DNA of 64,000 nt, taken from the NCBI GenBank assembly GCA_007844125.1, contig CM017570.1:51058685-51122684 (forward strand), written 5' to 3'. A program made the translations under genes and the position numbers. Shown here piece after piece: positions 23,849 through 35,010 of this stretch. The notes under the pieces are model-generated. The model was not told the origin of the DNA. It was given only the letters and a program-made list of their open reading frames with translations, and made no database searches. Every line of letters starts with the position of its first letter. Within the stretch, counting starts at the first letter, position 1. This DNA comes from Sinonovacula constricta. Its lineage: Eukaryota > Mollusca > Bivalvia > Cardiida > Solecurtidae.

Positions 23849-24403
23849 TTTTCTTGTATATTAATCAAGATTCTGTGATTGTTATATTAAGCTTTAAGTA
23901 AACTTAGTGACTGTTTACTGTCATAATGGAGGCAGCAGCATGTTATGCGATTACAGTTTTTATTAATGTAGTAATATTGTAAACCTGATGTCCTAAATTT
24001 GGTAAGGATCTCTCTTGCACTCTATTGTGGCTTAACTCTTGTAGTGAGTTATATAAGCTGAACTAGTCAATACAGGCTTCAGTTATCATCATTTTAGAAA
24101 GGACCTCACTTTTGTCATGACCTTTGTGATAAGTATATATCTAAAACTCCTTTGTTTGTTTTTATTAAACATTTGATTAAATAAATAATTATAAGTATTA
24201 GGAAAGAGCAGCAGTTAAATGAAATATATCCTAAAAAGCTGTACAGTTATTTAAAACAAAATCTGAATGTTAAATTGATGACAAAGAAGTCATTGATACA
24301 TGAGCCATAATGTCCCTCTTATAATGTAAGACCTGTAAGACATTCTGTTAGTGTTTTAGTCAGAAAAATGTGTTTAATCAGTACAATTAATTGTTAAAAC
24401 CAG
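23849..24403. other. MCC intron, nothing recognised
   Basis: AT-rich sequence between the LINE tail and the next exon; no coding or repeat signal. Confidence 0.55.
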
Positions 24404-24596
24404 GAGATGAAAGTTTTACTGATGATGAGGACGAGGTGGCATCTATACTTCACCGAGCTCATCAGTCACGGCGAGCCTCAGAGAATGTCTGCAAGCACCT
24501 GCTGCATAAATTAGACCGCACGTTTGGTGTGTCTGTCGGCAGACATTCACCATCAAGACCCTGGGAGGAGTTGTCTGGAACAACCAAAACTACAAG
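24404..24596 (+). CDS. MCC: MCC exon, residues 461-525 (GDES to SGTTKTT)
   Basis: The acceptor is taaaaccag and the donor CAAG|gtattt. The exon is 193 bp, entering with two bases that complete G|GA (Gly) and leaving with AG of a split Ser codon. It encodes GDESFTDDEDEVASILHRAH, QSRRASENVCKHLLHKLD and a Ser-rich end with PWEELSGTTKTT. Human MCC has GDENITQMLKRAHDCRKTAENAA and PWESLSS in the same order. Confidence 0.95.
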
Positions 24597-24611
24597 GTAT
24601 TTGCTAACTTA

Positions 24612-27364
24612 AAGGAGGTTAATTGAATATATGTATGTACATGGTGTTATTTGAATAAATGTATGTGCATGGTGTTTTCTGAATATATGGTGTTTTCTGA
24701 ATACATGTATGTTAATGGAGTTATCTGAATATATGTCTGTACAAGTGTTATCTGAAAATATGAATGTACATGAGGTTGTCTGAATATGTATGTATGAAGT
24801 GTTATCTGAAGATATTTATGTACATTAGGTTATCTGAATGTGTACATGAGGTAATTTGAGTATATGTATCTAAATACATGTGTGTACATGGGGTTATCTA
24901 AATACATGTGTGTACATGGGGTTATCTAAAGATGTATATCTACAATAGGTAAATCAGAATATATGTAGGTATATAGGGTTATCTAAATACCTGTGTTTAC
25001 ATGGTGTTATCTAAATACATGTGTGTACATAGTGTTATCTAAATACATGTGTGTACATGGGGTTATCTAAATACATGTGTGAACATGGGGTAATCTAAAT
25101 ACATGTGTGAACATGGGGTTATCTAAATACTTGTATGTACATGGGTCTACCTAAATACTTGTATGTACATGGGGTTATCTAAATAACTGTGTGTACATGG
25201 GGTTATCTAACTACTTGTATGTACATGGGGTTATCTAAATATATGTGTGTACATGGGGTTATCTAAATACATGTGTGTACATGGGGTTGTCTAAAGATGT
25301 ATATCTACAATAGGTAAATCAGAATATATGTAGGTATATAGGGTTATCTAAATAACTGTGTGTACATGGGGTTATCTAACTACTTGTATGTACATGGGGT
25401 TATCTAAATATATGTGTGTACATGGGGTTATCTAAATACATGTGTGTACATGGGGTTATCTAAAGATGTATATCTACAATAGGTAAATCAGAATATATGT
25501 AGGTATATAGGGTTATCTAAATACCTGTGTGTACATGGTGTTTTCTAAATACATGTGTGTACATAGTGTTATCTAAATACATGTGTGTACATGGGGTTAT
25601 CTAAATACCTGTGTGTACATGAAGTTTTCTAAATACCTGTGTGTACATGGTGTTTTCTAAATACATGTGTGTACATGGGGTTATCTAAAGATGTATATCT
25701 ACAAAAGGTAAATCAGAATATATGTAGGTATATAGGGTTATCTAAATACCTGTGTGTACATGGGGTTGTCTAAATACCTGTGTGTACATGGTGTTATCTA
25801 AATACTTTTATGTACATGAGGTTATCTAACTACTTGTATGTACATGGGGTTATCTAAATACCCGTGTGTACATGGTGTTATCTAAATACGTGTGTACATG
25901 GGGTTATCTAACTACTTGTATGTGCATGGGGTTATCTAAATACATGTGTGTACATGGTGCTATATAAATACCTGTGTGTACATGGTGTTATCTAAATACA
26001 TGTGTGTACATGGTGTTATCTAAATACCTGTGTGTACATGGTGTTATCTAAATACTTTTATGTACATGAGGTTATCTAACTACTTGTATGTACATGGGGT
26101 TATCTAAATACCCGTGTGTACATGGTGTTATCTAAATACGTGTGTACATGGGGTTATCTAACTACTTGTATGTGCATGGGGTTATCTAAATACATGTGTG
26201 TACATGGTGCTATATAAATACCTGTGTGTACATGGTGTTATCTAAATACATGTGTGTACATGGTGTTATCTAAATACTTTTATGTACATGGGGTTATCTA
26301 ACTACTTGTATGTACATGGGGTTATCTAAATACCTGTGTGTATAGGGGTTATCTAAATATATATGTGTAAATGGGGTTATTTATATATATATATATATGT
26401 GTGTACATGGGGTTATCTAAATACCTGTGTGTACATGGGATTATCTAAATATATGTGTGTAAAGGGGTTATCTAAATAATTGTGTGTACACAGGGTTAAC
26501 TAAATACCTGTGTGTACATGGGGTTATCTAAATATATGTGTACATGGTGTTATCTAAATATATGTGTGTACATGGGGTTATCTAAATAATTGTGTGTAAA
26601 GGGGTTATCTAAATACCTGTGTGTACATGGGGTTATCTAAATACATGTGTGTACATGGTGCTATATAAATACCTGTGTGTACATGGTGTTATCTAAATAC
26701 ATGTGTGTACATGGTGTTATCTAAATACCTGTGTGTACATGGTGTTATCTAAATACTTTTATGTACATGAGGTTATCTAACTACTTGTATGTACATGGGG
26801 TTATCTAAATACCCGTGTGTACATGGTGTTATCTAAATACGTGTGTACATGGGGTTATCTAACTACTTGTATGTGCATGGGGTTATCTAAATACATGTGT
26901 GTACATGGTGCTATATAAATACCTGTGTGTACATGGTGTTATCTAAATACATGTGTGTACATGGTGTTATCTAAATACTTTTATGTACATGGGGTTATCT
27001 AACTACTTGTATGTACATGGGGTTATCTAAATACCTGTGTGTATAGGGGTTATCTAAATATATATGTGTAAATGGGGTTATTTATATATATATATATATG
27101 TGTGTACATGGGGTTATCTAAATACCTGTGTGTACATGGGATTATCTAAATATATGTGTGTAAAGGGGTTATCTAAATAATTGTGTGTACACAGGGTTAA
27201 CTAAATACCTGTGTGTACATGGGGTTATCTAAATATATGTGTACATGGTGTTATCTAAATATATGTGTGTACATGGGGTTATCTAAATAATTGTGTGTAA
27301 AGGGGTTATCTAAATACCTGTGTGTACATGGGGTTATCTAAATACATGTGTGTACATGGTTTTG
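24612..27364 (+). repeat. 28-bp minisatellite with higher-order blocks, about 95 copies
   Basis: The unit is ttatctaaatacatgtgtgt plus acatgggg. Early copies (to about 24840) are degenerate. Later, a block beginning at about 25931 is repeated about 701 bp downstream (the marker gtgctatata is at about 25957 and 26658), including embedded AT runs at about 26385 and 27085. The period is not a multiple of three, so no long open frames appear. Confidence 0.95.
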
Positions 27365-27369
27365 CTGAA

Positions 27370-27640
27370 TAAGTGTATTCTAGCACCATTCATATATCCA
27401 TACCATCTCTTTCAGATTCTATCTTCCAATTGTTTTCTAACACCAATCATATTTTCAAAGCAGTTCTTTCAGGCCATATTTTCAATTATATTCTAAAACC
27501 AATCATATTTCCAAACCAATTTTTCCAGGCGCTATTTTCCATTCATATTTTAATGCCAGTCATCTGTCCAAACCCTCTCTCCCTGGCTTTAACTCCCATT
27601 TATATTCTAACACCAACCATCTGTTCGTACTTAATAATTT
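27370..27640 (+). repeat. Degenerate tandem repeat of about 57 bp, 4-5 copies
   Basis: The phrase attctaacaccaatcatatt recurs in diverged form about every 57 bp (near 27377, 27437, 27490, 27548 and 27604) with pyrimidine-rich sequence between. It is older than its neighbours, judging by divergence. Confidence 0.6.
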
Positions 27641-27737
27641 ACGTTTATATAACTATTGTATTCACATATATACAAAAATGTACCATTATCATGAGTTCAC
27701 TAGGTATTGCATACCTGCTTTTGTCAATCACATTTAT

Positions 27738-28588
27738 TTAGTAATACACACCACTGTTACACATACAAGTAATTACTGTTAAATACACACCACTGCTACA
27801 CATACAAGTAATTACTGTTAAATACACACCACTGTTACACATACAAGTAATTACTGTTAAATACACACTACTGCTACACATACAATTATTGTTAAATACA
27901 CACTAGTGTTACACATACAAGTAATTACTTTTAAATTCACACTAGTGTTACACATACAAGTAATTATTGTTAAATACACACTAGTGTTACACATACAAGT
28001 AATAACTGTTAAATACACACTAGTGTTACACATACAAGTAATTACTGTTAAATACACACTAGTGTTACACATACAAGTAATTACTGTTAAATACACACTA
28101 CTGTTACACATACAAGTAATTACTTTTAAATTCACACTAGTGTTACACATACAAGTAATTATTGTTAAATACACACTAGTGTTACACATACAAGTAATTA
28201 CTGTTAAATACACACTACTGTTACACATACAAGTAATTACTGTTAAATACACACTACTGCTACACATACAAGTAATTACTGTTAAATACACACTACTGCT
28301 ACACATACAATTATTGTTAAATACACACTAGTGTTACACATACAAGTAATTACTGTTAAATACACACTACTGCTACACATACAAGTAATTACTGTTAAAT
28401 ACACACTACTGCTACACATACAATTATTGTTAAATACACACTAGTGTTACACATACAAGTAATTACTGTTAAATACACACTACTGTTACACATACAAGTA
28501 ATTACTGTTAAATACACACTACTGCTACACATACAAGTAATTACTGTTAAATACACACTACTGCTACACATACAAGTAATTACTGTTA
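27738..28588 (+). repeat. 39-bp minisatellite, about 22 copies
   Basis: The unit is acacatacaagtaattactg plus ttaaatacacactactgtt; a shorter variant lacks agtaattac. The 39-bp period gives open frames of 140-149 codons on both strands, which are artefacts. It ends about 200 bp before the next MCC acceptor. Confidence 0.96.
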
Positions 28589-28784
28589 GCCTGCTAAGCT
28601 TGGATTATTGATCTAATTTAAAAGTATATTGTGTCACACTTGGACCTACTCCACGTTGAAAAATCCCTCTCTCAAAACACCTTATAACCGTTGCTTCAGT
28701 TATTTAGCAAATTAATATAAAAAAAATATAATTGATCAGAATTGTACATCAGACAAATGAATGATTGGTGCCATTATTCCCCAG

Positions 28785-29016
28785 CACTACGAGTTCAGTG
28801 GCAAGTGGAGATTTTGAGTTTACGAAGGCAGATGAGCGTCGCCTGCGTGACTACCTCCAGAAGCTGAAGGGTGAGCAGAGCAGCGTCCACCTGACCGTGA
28901 TGGAACTGGAGAGTGTACACATTGACCCACTTGGAGACCGGCCATGTAAGACACCTGATGCCCAGCGCCTAGATCTGGAGAATGCAGTCATCATGCAGGA
29001 ACTCATGGCAATGAAG
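28785..29016 (+). CDS. MCC: MCC exon, residues 525-602 (HIDPL and RLDLENAVIMQELMAMK)
   Basis: The acceptor is attccccag and the donor AAG|gtaggg. The exon is 232 bp; its first base completes AG|C (Ser) and it leaves in phase 0. It encodes TTSSVASGDFEFTKADERRL, then TVMELESVHIDPLGDRP and RLDLENAVIMQELMAMK, all near-identical to vertebrate MCC blocks. A 41-bp array starts at its donor; read-through hits TAG at 29023-29025. Confidence 0.97.
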
Positions 29017-29327
29017 GTAGGGTAGAGCAGTAGGTAGATTGTCAACTCTTGATATGGCCCTTATATATCAGTAGGATGATTGTAAACTTTGGATATGGCC
29101 CTGGTAGAGCAATACGTAGATTGTCAACTCCTGGTTTGGCCTTTATAAAGCAATCGGTCGATTGTCAACTCTGGGTATTCCCCTTATAAATCAATTGGTA
29201 GATTGTCAACTCTGTCGGCAGAGTTGTCAACTCTGGATATGTTCCATATAAAGCAATAGGTAGTTTGTCAACTTTGGATATATCCCTGGTAAAGCAATCT
29301 GTAGATTGTCAACATATGGTCCATATA

Positions 29328-30467
29328 CTGTGGTATCATTTAATTTCGCGCAATCGCAGAAAAAGACTTTCGCGCGGACGTAAATTCGCGCAAATAATAT
29401 TTTTTTTTATTATAATCGATAATTGACTGACCCATTATCAATATTGTTTATTCGAACACTCCAGCAAATCATGAGTCAGTTGGCCACTGTCAGTTACCAC
29501 TTCCTTTGTAACTAGTACTCAATTATCAGACCGCTGTTTATTCGGGGCCGCTAATTTATACACGACCCGTTTGATCCATACAGTTGGACCATTTATAGCA
29601 TACTTTGATTGGCATGCAATTGGCATGTTAATTGGCGTACCCGTTATATATTTAACCAAGAGCGGCTCCCTTCTACCACCGCAGCTGATCTACACGGGGA
29701 AAACAGAAATGCCACTTCCCAAAGGTGTGAAATTCCCGGATGATTAGGACGTGTCACAAACTGAATCCTACTGGTCAAATAAAACATGACGGTCTTCCCG
29801 TAGTAGAGTAGATACCTACTAATAAGTTTACTAACAGCTTTAATCACCCTTTTGTTCGCGTAAACGGCTTAGGTCAGTCAAAAAAATTTCCTATACCTAA
29901 ACTTCGATATAACTCCTCACATTTTGTTGACTTTTATCCCTCATCTAATCATATCTTGGAGGCAGAATTTTAACAATATCCGCAAGTGAGCCTTTGATCT
30001 TTTTTCACTGTGAACAATTCTCCCAATTTCTCCCAGTACGCTCGCTTACTGAGACGTAGATCAAAAGAAATCTCAGGGAGTGCCGAAACTGACAGCTGGG
30101 ATGTTGAAATGTGCTAATTTCTCTGATCCCAATTTCACTGTCACATTTCATAGCTCTTGGCAAACTGAAACAACAGACCAACAAACACAGTAATTGGATG
30201 TGTTACGAGTTATTAAAAAAGGTAAGCTTTATACATAATAATGGACAGAAAAGAAAAGTTGTTTGTATTCATATGAAATACTTCATATTTTTATCAAATA
30301 GTGATACGGGCAACTAAATACAAAATGTAGGTCCATTCGGACATTAGCACGTTTCGGATACGTATGAGGAACTATATGGTTAAATATTAGCTTAGGTTTT
30401 AAATTCGCGCGCTGGCCCGAGCGCGAAATACGCGAAAATTAAACCATCGCTAAATAAAATACCACAG
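29328..30467. mobile_element. Non-autonomous TIR element with TA duplication (mariner-like ends), 1,140 bp
   Basis: The ends are ctgtggtat and ataccacag, with further inverted similarity inside (tttaatttcgcg against cgcgaaaattaaa). The flanks read ccata-TA on the left and TA-aagc on the right, and the intact repeat unit reads ccataTAaagc, so the target TA was duplicated. TA duplication is typical of Tc1/mariner-type transposition. Many gcgcg and cgcgaa motifs lie near both ends. There is no transposase frame, so mobility would have been in trans. Confidence 0.8.
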
Positions 30468-31269
30468 TAAAGCAATCGGTAGATTGTCAACTTTGAATAT
30501 GCTCCTAGTAAAGCAATCTGTAGATTGTCAACTCTGGATATGGTCCATATAAAGCAATCGGTAGATTGTCGACTTTGGATATGTCCCTGGTACAGCAATC
30601 TGTAGATTGTCAACTCTGGATATGGTCCATATAAAGCAATCAGTAGATTGTCAACTTTGGATATGTCCCTGGTAAAGCAATCTGTAGATTGTCAACTCTG
30701 GATTTGGTCCATATAAAGCAATCTATAGATTGTCAACTCTAGATTTGGTCCATATAAAGCAATCTGTAGATTGTCAACTCTGGATTTGGTCCCATATAAA
30801 GCAATCTGTAGATTGTCAACTCTGGATTTGGTCCCATATAAAGCAATCTGTAGATTGTCAACTCTGGATTCGGTCCATATAAAGAAATAGGTAGATTGTC
30901 AACTTTGGATATGTCCCTGGTAAAGCAATCTGTACCATATAAAGCAATCTGTAGATTGTCAACTCTGGATTTGGTCCATATAAAGAAATAGGTAGATTTC
31001 AACTTTGGATATGTCCCTGGTAAAGCAATCTGTAGATTGTCAACTCTGGATATGGTCCATATAAAGCAATCGGTAGATTGTCAACTTTGGATATGTCCCT
31101 GGTAAAGCAATCTGTAGATTGTCAACTCTGGATATGGCCCTGGTAGAGCAATAGGTAGATTGTCCACTTTGAATACGGTCCTTATAAAGCAATAGGTAGA
31201 TTGTCAACACTGGATATAGTCCAGGCAGAGCAATAGGTAGATTGTCAACTCTGGATTTTTGATCGATCA

Positions 31270-31491
31270 CCTAAAGCCATCAGACCTCTTGGTTTAAGAC
31301 TTAAAGATAGCATAAGCACATCAGGTATAATACTCGATAACATTTCTGAAAACCCCACAATTGAACATCCACCGTGGCAGCTCCGTTCTGCTGATGTGAA
31401 TTTAATTATCCTTTGATTTTACGATCTGAATTTCTCGAACTCCGTGACAAGTATTCTGATCACCTTCATATATATATATATATATATATAC

Positions 31492-31554
<63 letters not shown>

Positions 31555-32307
31555 TGATGGTTCAAAGACGGACACTCACGTTGGCTGTACTTCCGTAAGT
31601 AATAGCCACTGCATTAAACAAAGACTTCCTAACAACTCGTCTATTTTCACCGCTAAAATTCAGGCTATAAATCTAAGCCTTGATTTCATTTCAGAACATT
31701 CCGGTGAAAAATATGTTAAATTTTCAGACTCTGTATTGCAGAGCATAAATTCACTGAATTATTCAAATCCACATGTTCGCACTGTTCTTGTCAGACTTCA
31801 AAGTTTATATTACACTAACGAAATATCTTTCTGTTGGCTTCCTAGTCATGTAGGCATCCGAGGAAACGAAGATGCTGACAGGGGTGCAAAATCTGCCTCA
31901 GCCCTCACTGAGACAGATATTTGCATCCCACACACTGATTTTTAACCACTGATTAACCGACATATTTTAACCAAGTGGCAAACAAGTTGGGACAGTATTG
32001 TTTGTAACAAATTACACGTAATTAAACCTCTGCTTGCAGAGAAATGCGATGAAAAGACGTAGCTCTTACCTGCTGTCGCATTGGACATACTCGATAAACT
32101 CATTCATGTCTTTTTAAAAGAGAAGTTCTACCTGTATGTGTTCCTTGCCAGGAACCACTGACAGTCAACCATATTTTATTACAGTGTGTCGACACAGACC
32201 ACATTCTGTCGAAGTATTTTAATGTCCATAACATGTACGAACTATTTAGGACTGTGTCGGATTCTAAACTTGTTTGCTTCTTGAACGAGATTGGTATTTT
32301 TAATTAA
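31270..32307 (+). pseudogene. LINE ORF2 C-terminus: RNase H domain and zinc knuckle, broken
   Basis: RNase H motifs are visible: YTDGSK at 31550-31567, SD about 60 residues later and WLPSHVGIRGNEDAD (31832-31876). After a stop at 31943-31945 and frame disruptions, the C-terminus resumes with a VCVPC...H...C zinc-knuckle pattern (about 32133-32200) and ends at 32307. The usual catalytic Glu in TAE is Lys here (FTAKIQAI), and an AT microsatellite sits just before the first catalytic Asp. RNase H after reverse transcriptase fits the I-like group of LINEs. Dead copy; the reverse transcriptase is missing. Confidence 0.8.
31470..31552 (+). repeat. (AT)n microsatellite inside the LINE frame
   Basis: About 80 bp of AT dinucleotides interrupted once by actga. 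It occupies the place of the codons just before YTDGSK, whose own sequence (atatatactgat) could have seeded it. Confidence 0.9.
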
Positions 32308-33108
32308 TAAGTTATAAATTTTTAGACTGTTTATTTATTAATTGTCATAACCCGTTTTATGTGTTGACCTGTTTTCAACTATATATTTTTTTACCTGATA
32401 GTTTTTATATTTTTAGCTCACCTGAGCTTTTGTGATACCGCTTCGTCCGTCGTCCGTCGTCAACATTTACATTGTGAACACACTAGAGGCCACAATTTTT
32501 ATCCAATCTTCATCAAACTTGGTCAGAATGTTTGTCTGCATGAAATCTTGGATGAGTTCATTATTGGGTCACCTGGGGTAAAAAAGTACGTCACGGGGTC
32601 AAATTTTAGGAAAAACTTGTGAACACACTAGAGACCACATTTAAAGCCCAATCTTCACCAAACTTGGTCAAAATGTTTGTCTACATGAAATCTTGGATGA
32701 GTTCGTAACTGGGTCACGTGGGGTCAAAAAGTAGGTCACTAGGTCAAATCTTAGAAAAGGCTTGTGAACACACTAGAGGCCACATTTATAGCCCAATCTT
32801 CACCAAACTTGGTCAGAATGTTTGTCTACATGAAATCTTGGATGAGTTCGTAACTGGGTTCACGTGGGGTCAAAAAGTAGGTCACTAGGTCAAATCTTAG
32901 AAAAAGCTTGTGAACACACTAGAGGCCACATTTATAGCCCAATCTTCACCAAACTTAGTCAGAATGTTTGTCTGCATGAAATTTTGGATGAGTTCGTAAC
33001 TGGGTCACGTGGGGTCAAAAAGTAGGTCACTAGGTCAAATCTTAGACAAAGCTTGTGAACACACTAGAGGCCACATTAATAGCCCAATCTTCAACAAACT
33101 TGGTCAGA

Positions 33109-33312
33109 ATGTTTGTTTGCATGAAATCTCGGATGAGTTCTGTATTGGGTCTCGTGGGGTCATAAAGTAGGTCACTAGATCAAATTTTAGGAAAAGCTTG
33201 TGAAAACAATTAAGAGGCTACATTGATGGCCCAGTCTTCACCAAACTTGACCATCATGTTTGCCAGTATGAAATGAGTCATGTTGATTCAGTAGGTTACT
33301 TGGTAAAATTCT
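33109..33312 (+). repeat. 204-bp direct repeat, copy 1 (partner 34807-35010)
   Basis: Base-for-base identical to 34807-35010, exactly 1,698 bp away. Identity stops abruptly at both ends. It flanks the sequence at 33313-34806. Confidence 0.95.
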
Positions 33313-34806
33313 TTACCGTTTCGAATAGTCGTATCCATAAGAAGGCACCCGGTTATATCAGTGAAAACATGGTAAATCCGTGCGAAACCCCCCTCAGTGA
33401 CACAATTCAAACAGTAAACATTAACACACAGCCGATTTTAAATACTTCTCGGCAACACATGGTGCCAAAAATGGCGATCCAAAGAGAAAAGAAAGAGACT
33501 TAATCTCCACACCTTAATACAAATACCGTTATATATTTATAATAAACTATAACATTAATAATGCAACATATAATTTTGATAAATAAGCATTGTAATCCAT
33601 ATCTATGAAAACTACGTTTTGTTAAAAAAAAATACCTATACCTATGAAATATTACAACGTAACTCATAGTATAGAGGCTATAACATCGAGCAGATATGTT
33701 GCAGACACTGATCACACGGGGGGCGCCGCACGGGTTTCATCGGATGAGTGAGGCACCTTTAGGGAAAGAATACCTTACCATAAATCTCTCCTGCGCTCTA
33801 GCGTTTTCGCCATACAGTGCCTCTGAGGGACACAGGCCTGTCCATACTCATAAAATAATTAAATAGAATTAATTCCTAAGCCCTCTCTCTCTCTCTTCTG
33901 ATAATATAAATATTTAAATAATATTCTTACTCTACAGGGAACGGGAGATATCCTTTGTAATTGTCAAACACGGGTATATATATCTCCCTTCCCTTCTTTT
34001 ACTAATCTTTTGAGTTGTGTTATCTCTTATATCTCTGCTTCTATGGTGCATGTGGACGAATAAAAAAAAAAATCTGACTGCCAGCGGGACCTCTGAATTA
34101 AAAAATAGGTCCCATCGTCCACATGTTAACCAGTCTTTTCTTTTTATAAAATTTGTTGGATTCAGATGATACAGGGGACAGGCCTGTAAAGATGTACATT
34201 GTAAGCTGTATAGATAAATGTAAATATTATTCATGATTTAAATTCTTGATTTTTTAAAATAAACATACTTTTAAAAAGGTCCTAAAAAGGTGCCTATAGC
34301 ATCGGTTAAATAATATAACTATATGTCTTATCTTTTATTTTAACTGAATACATTTTTTGGTTTTTAAATTATTGTATTTTTTTACCACTATTATAAGTCC
34401 CAAATGAGGCGCTATATAAAAATATATTGTAACTTTACAAAGAGGCGAAAAATCTATAATCTATGTTAATTAGGTGGACTGGAAATGAAATGTATTACAA
34501 GAAAAAAGGAAGTGTGAACTGATATTTTATATAAAACAACTTTTACTACACATTCATCTCAGCACATAAATACAACACAGATAATAAAACCACCCGTACA
34601 TTATATAATAGCCTATTGTCAATACACCAGTAATTCATAATCATCTTTATGTTGTTTAATTTTTAATCCTTTTTAATCTACCAGACACTAGGCAACCCTC
34701 ACGCCATTAATATAATACTGTGATATTTTATTTTAAACTCCCATACTTTAATGCTCGCCCTATAACAATAGTTAGGGCGAGGGTAAACAAAACCAAATAT
34801 TGATTG
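33313..34806. other. 1,494-bp insert of unknown type between 204-bp direct repeats
   Basis: Sequence unlike the surrounding element: AT-rich, with a short CG-rich patch at about 33715-33850 and a hairpin ctcgcccta / ttagggcgag at about 34753-34781 near its right end. Short open frames on both strands (76, 71 and 100 codons) show no known domain. No terminal inverted repeats were found beyond five bases. Confidence 0.6.
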
Positions 34807-35010
34807 ATGTTTGTTTGCATGAAATCTCGGATGAGTTCTGTATTGGGTCTCGTGGGGTCATAAAGTAGGTCACTAGATCAAATTTTAGGAAAAGCTTGTG
34901 AAAACAATTAAGAGGCTACATTGATGGCCCAGTCTTCACCAAACTTGACCATCATGTTTGCCAGTATGAAATGAGTCATGTTGATTCAGTAGGTTACTTG
35001 GTAAAATTCT
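34807..35010 (+). repeat. 204-bp direct repeat, copy 2 (partner 33109-33312)
   Basis: The second identical copy; after it the host element continues with agaaaatgttatcaacccag as in the related copy at 36340-36910, so this copy keeps the original right-hand context. Confidence 0.95.

Noticed and set aside
27857..28331. Cys-rich 149-codon minus frame and 141-codon plus frame
   Set aside because: 39-bp array artefact, both strands open.
33273..33503. 76-codon frame in the orphan insert
   Set aside because: No domain or start context; it begins in the repeat and crosses into the insert.
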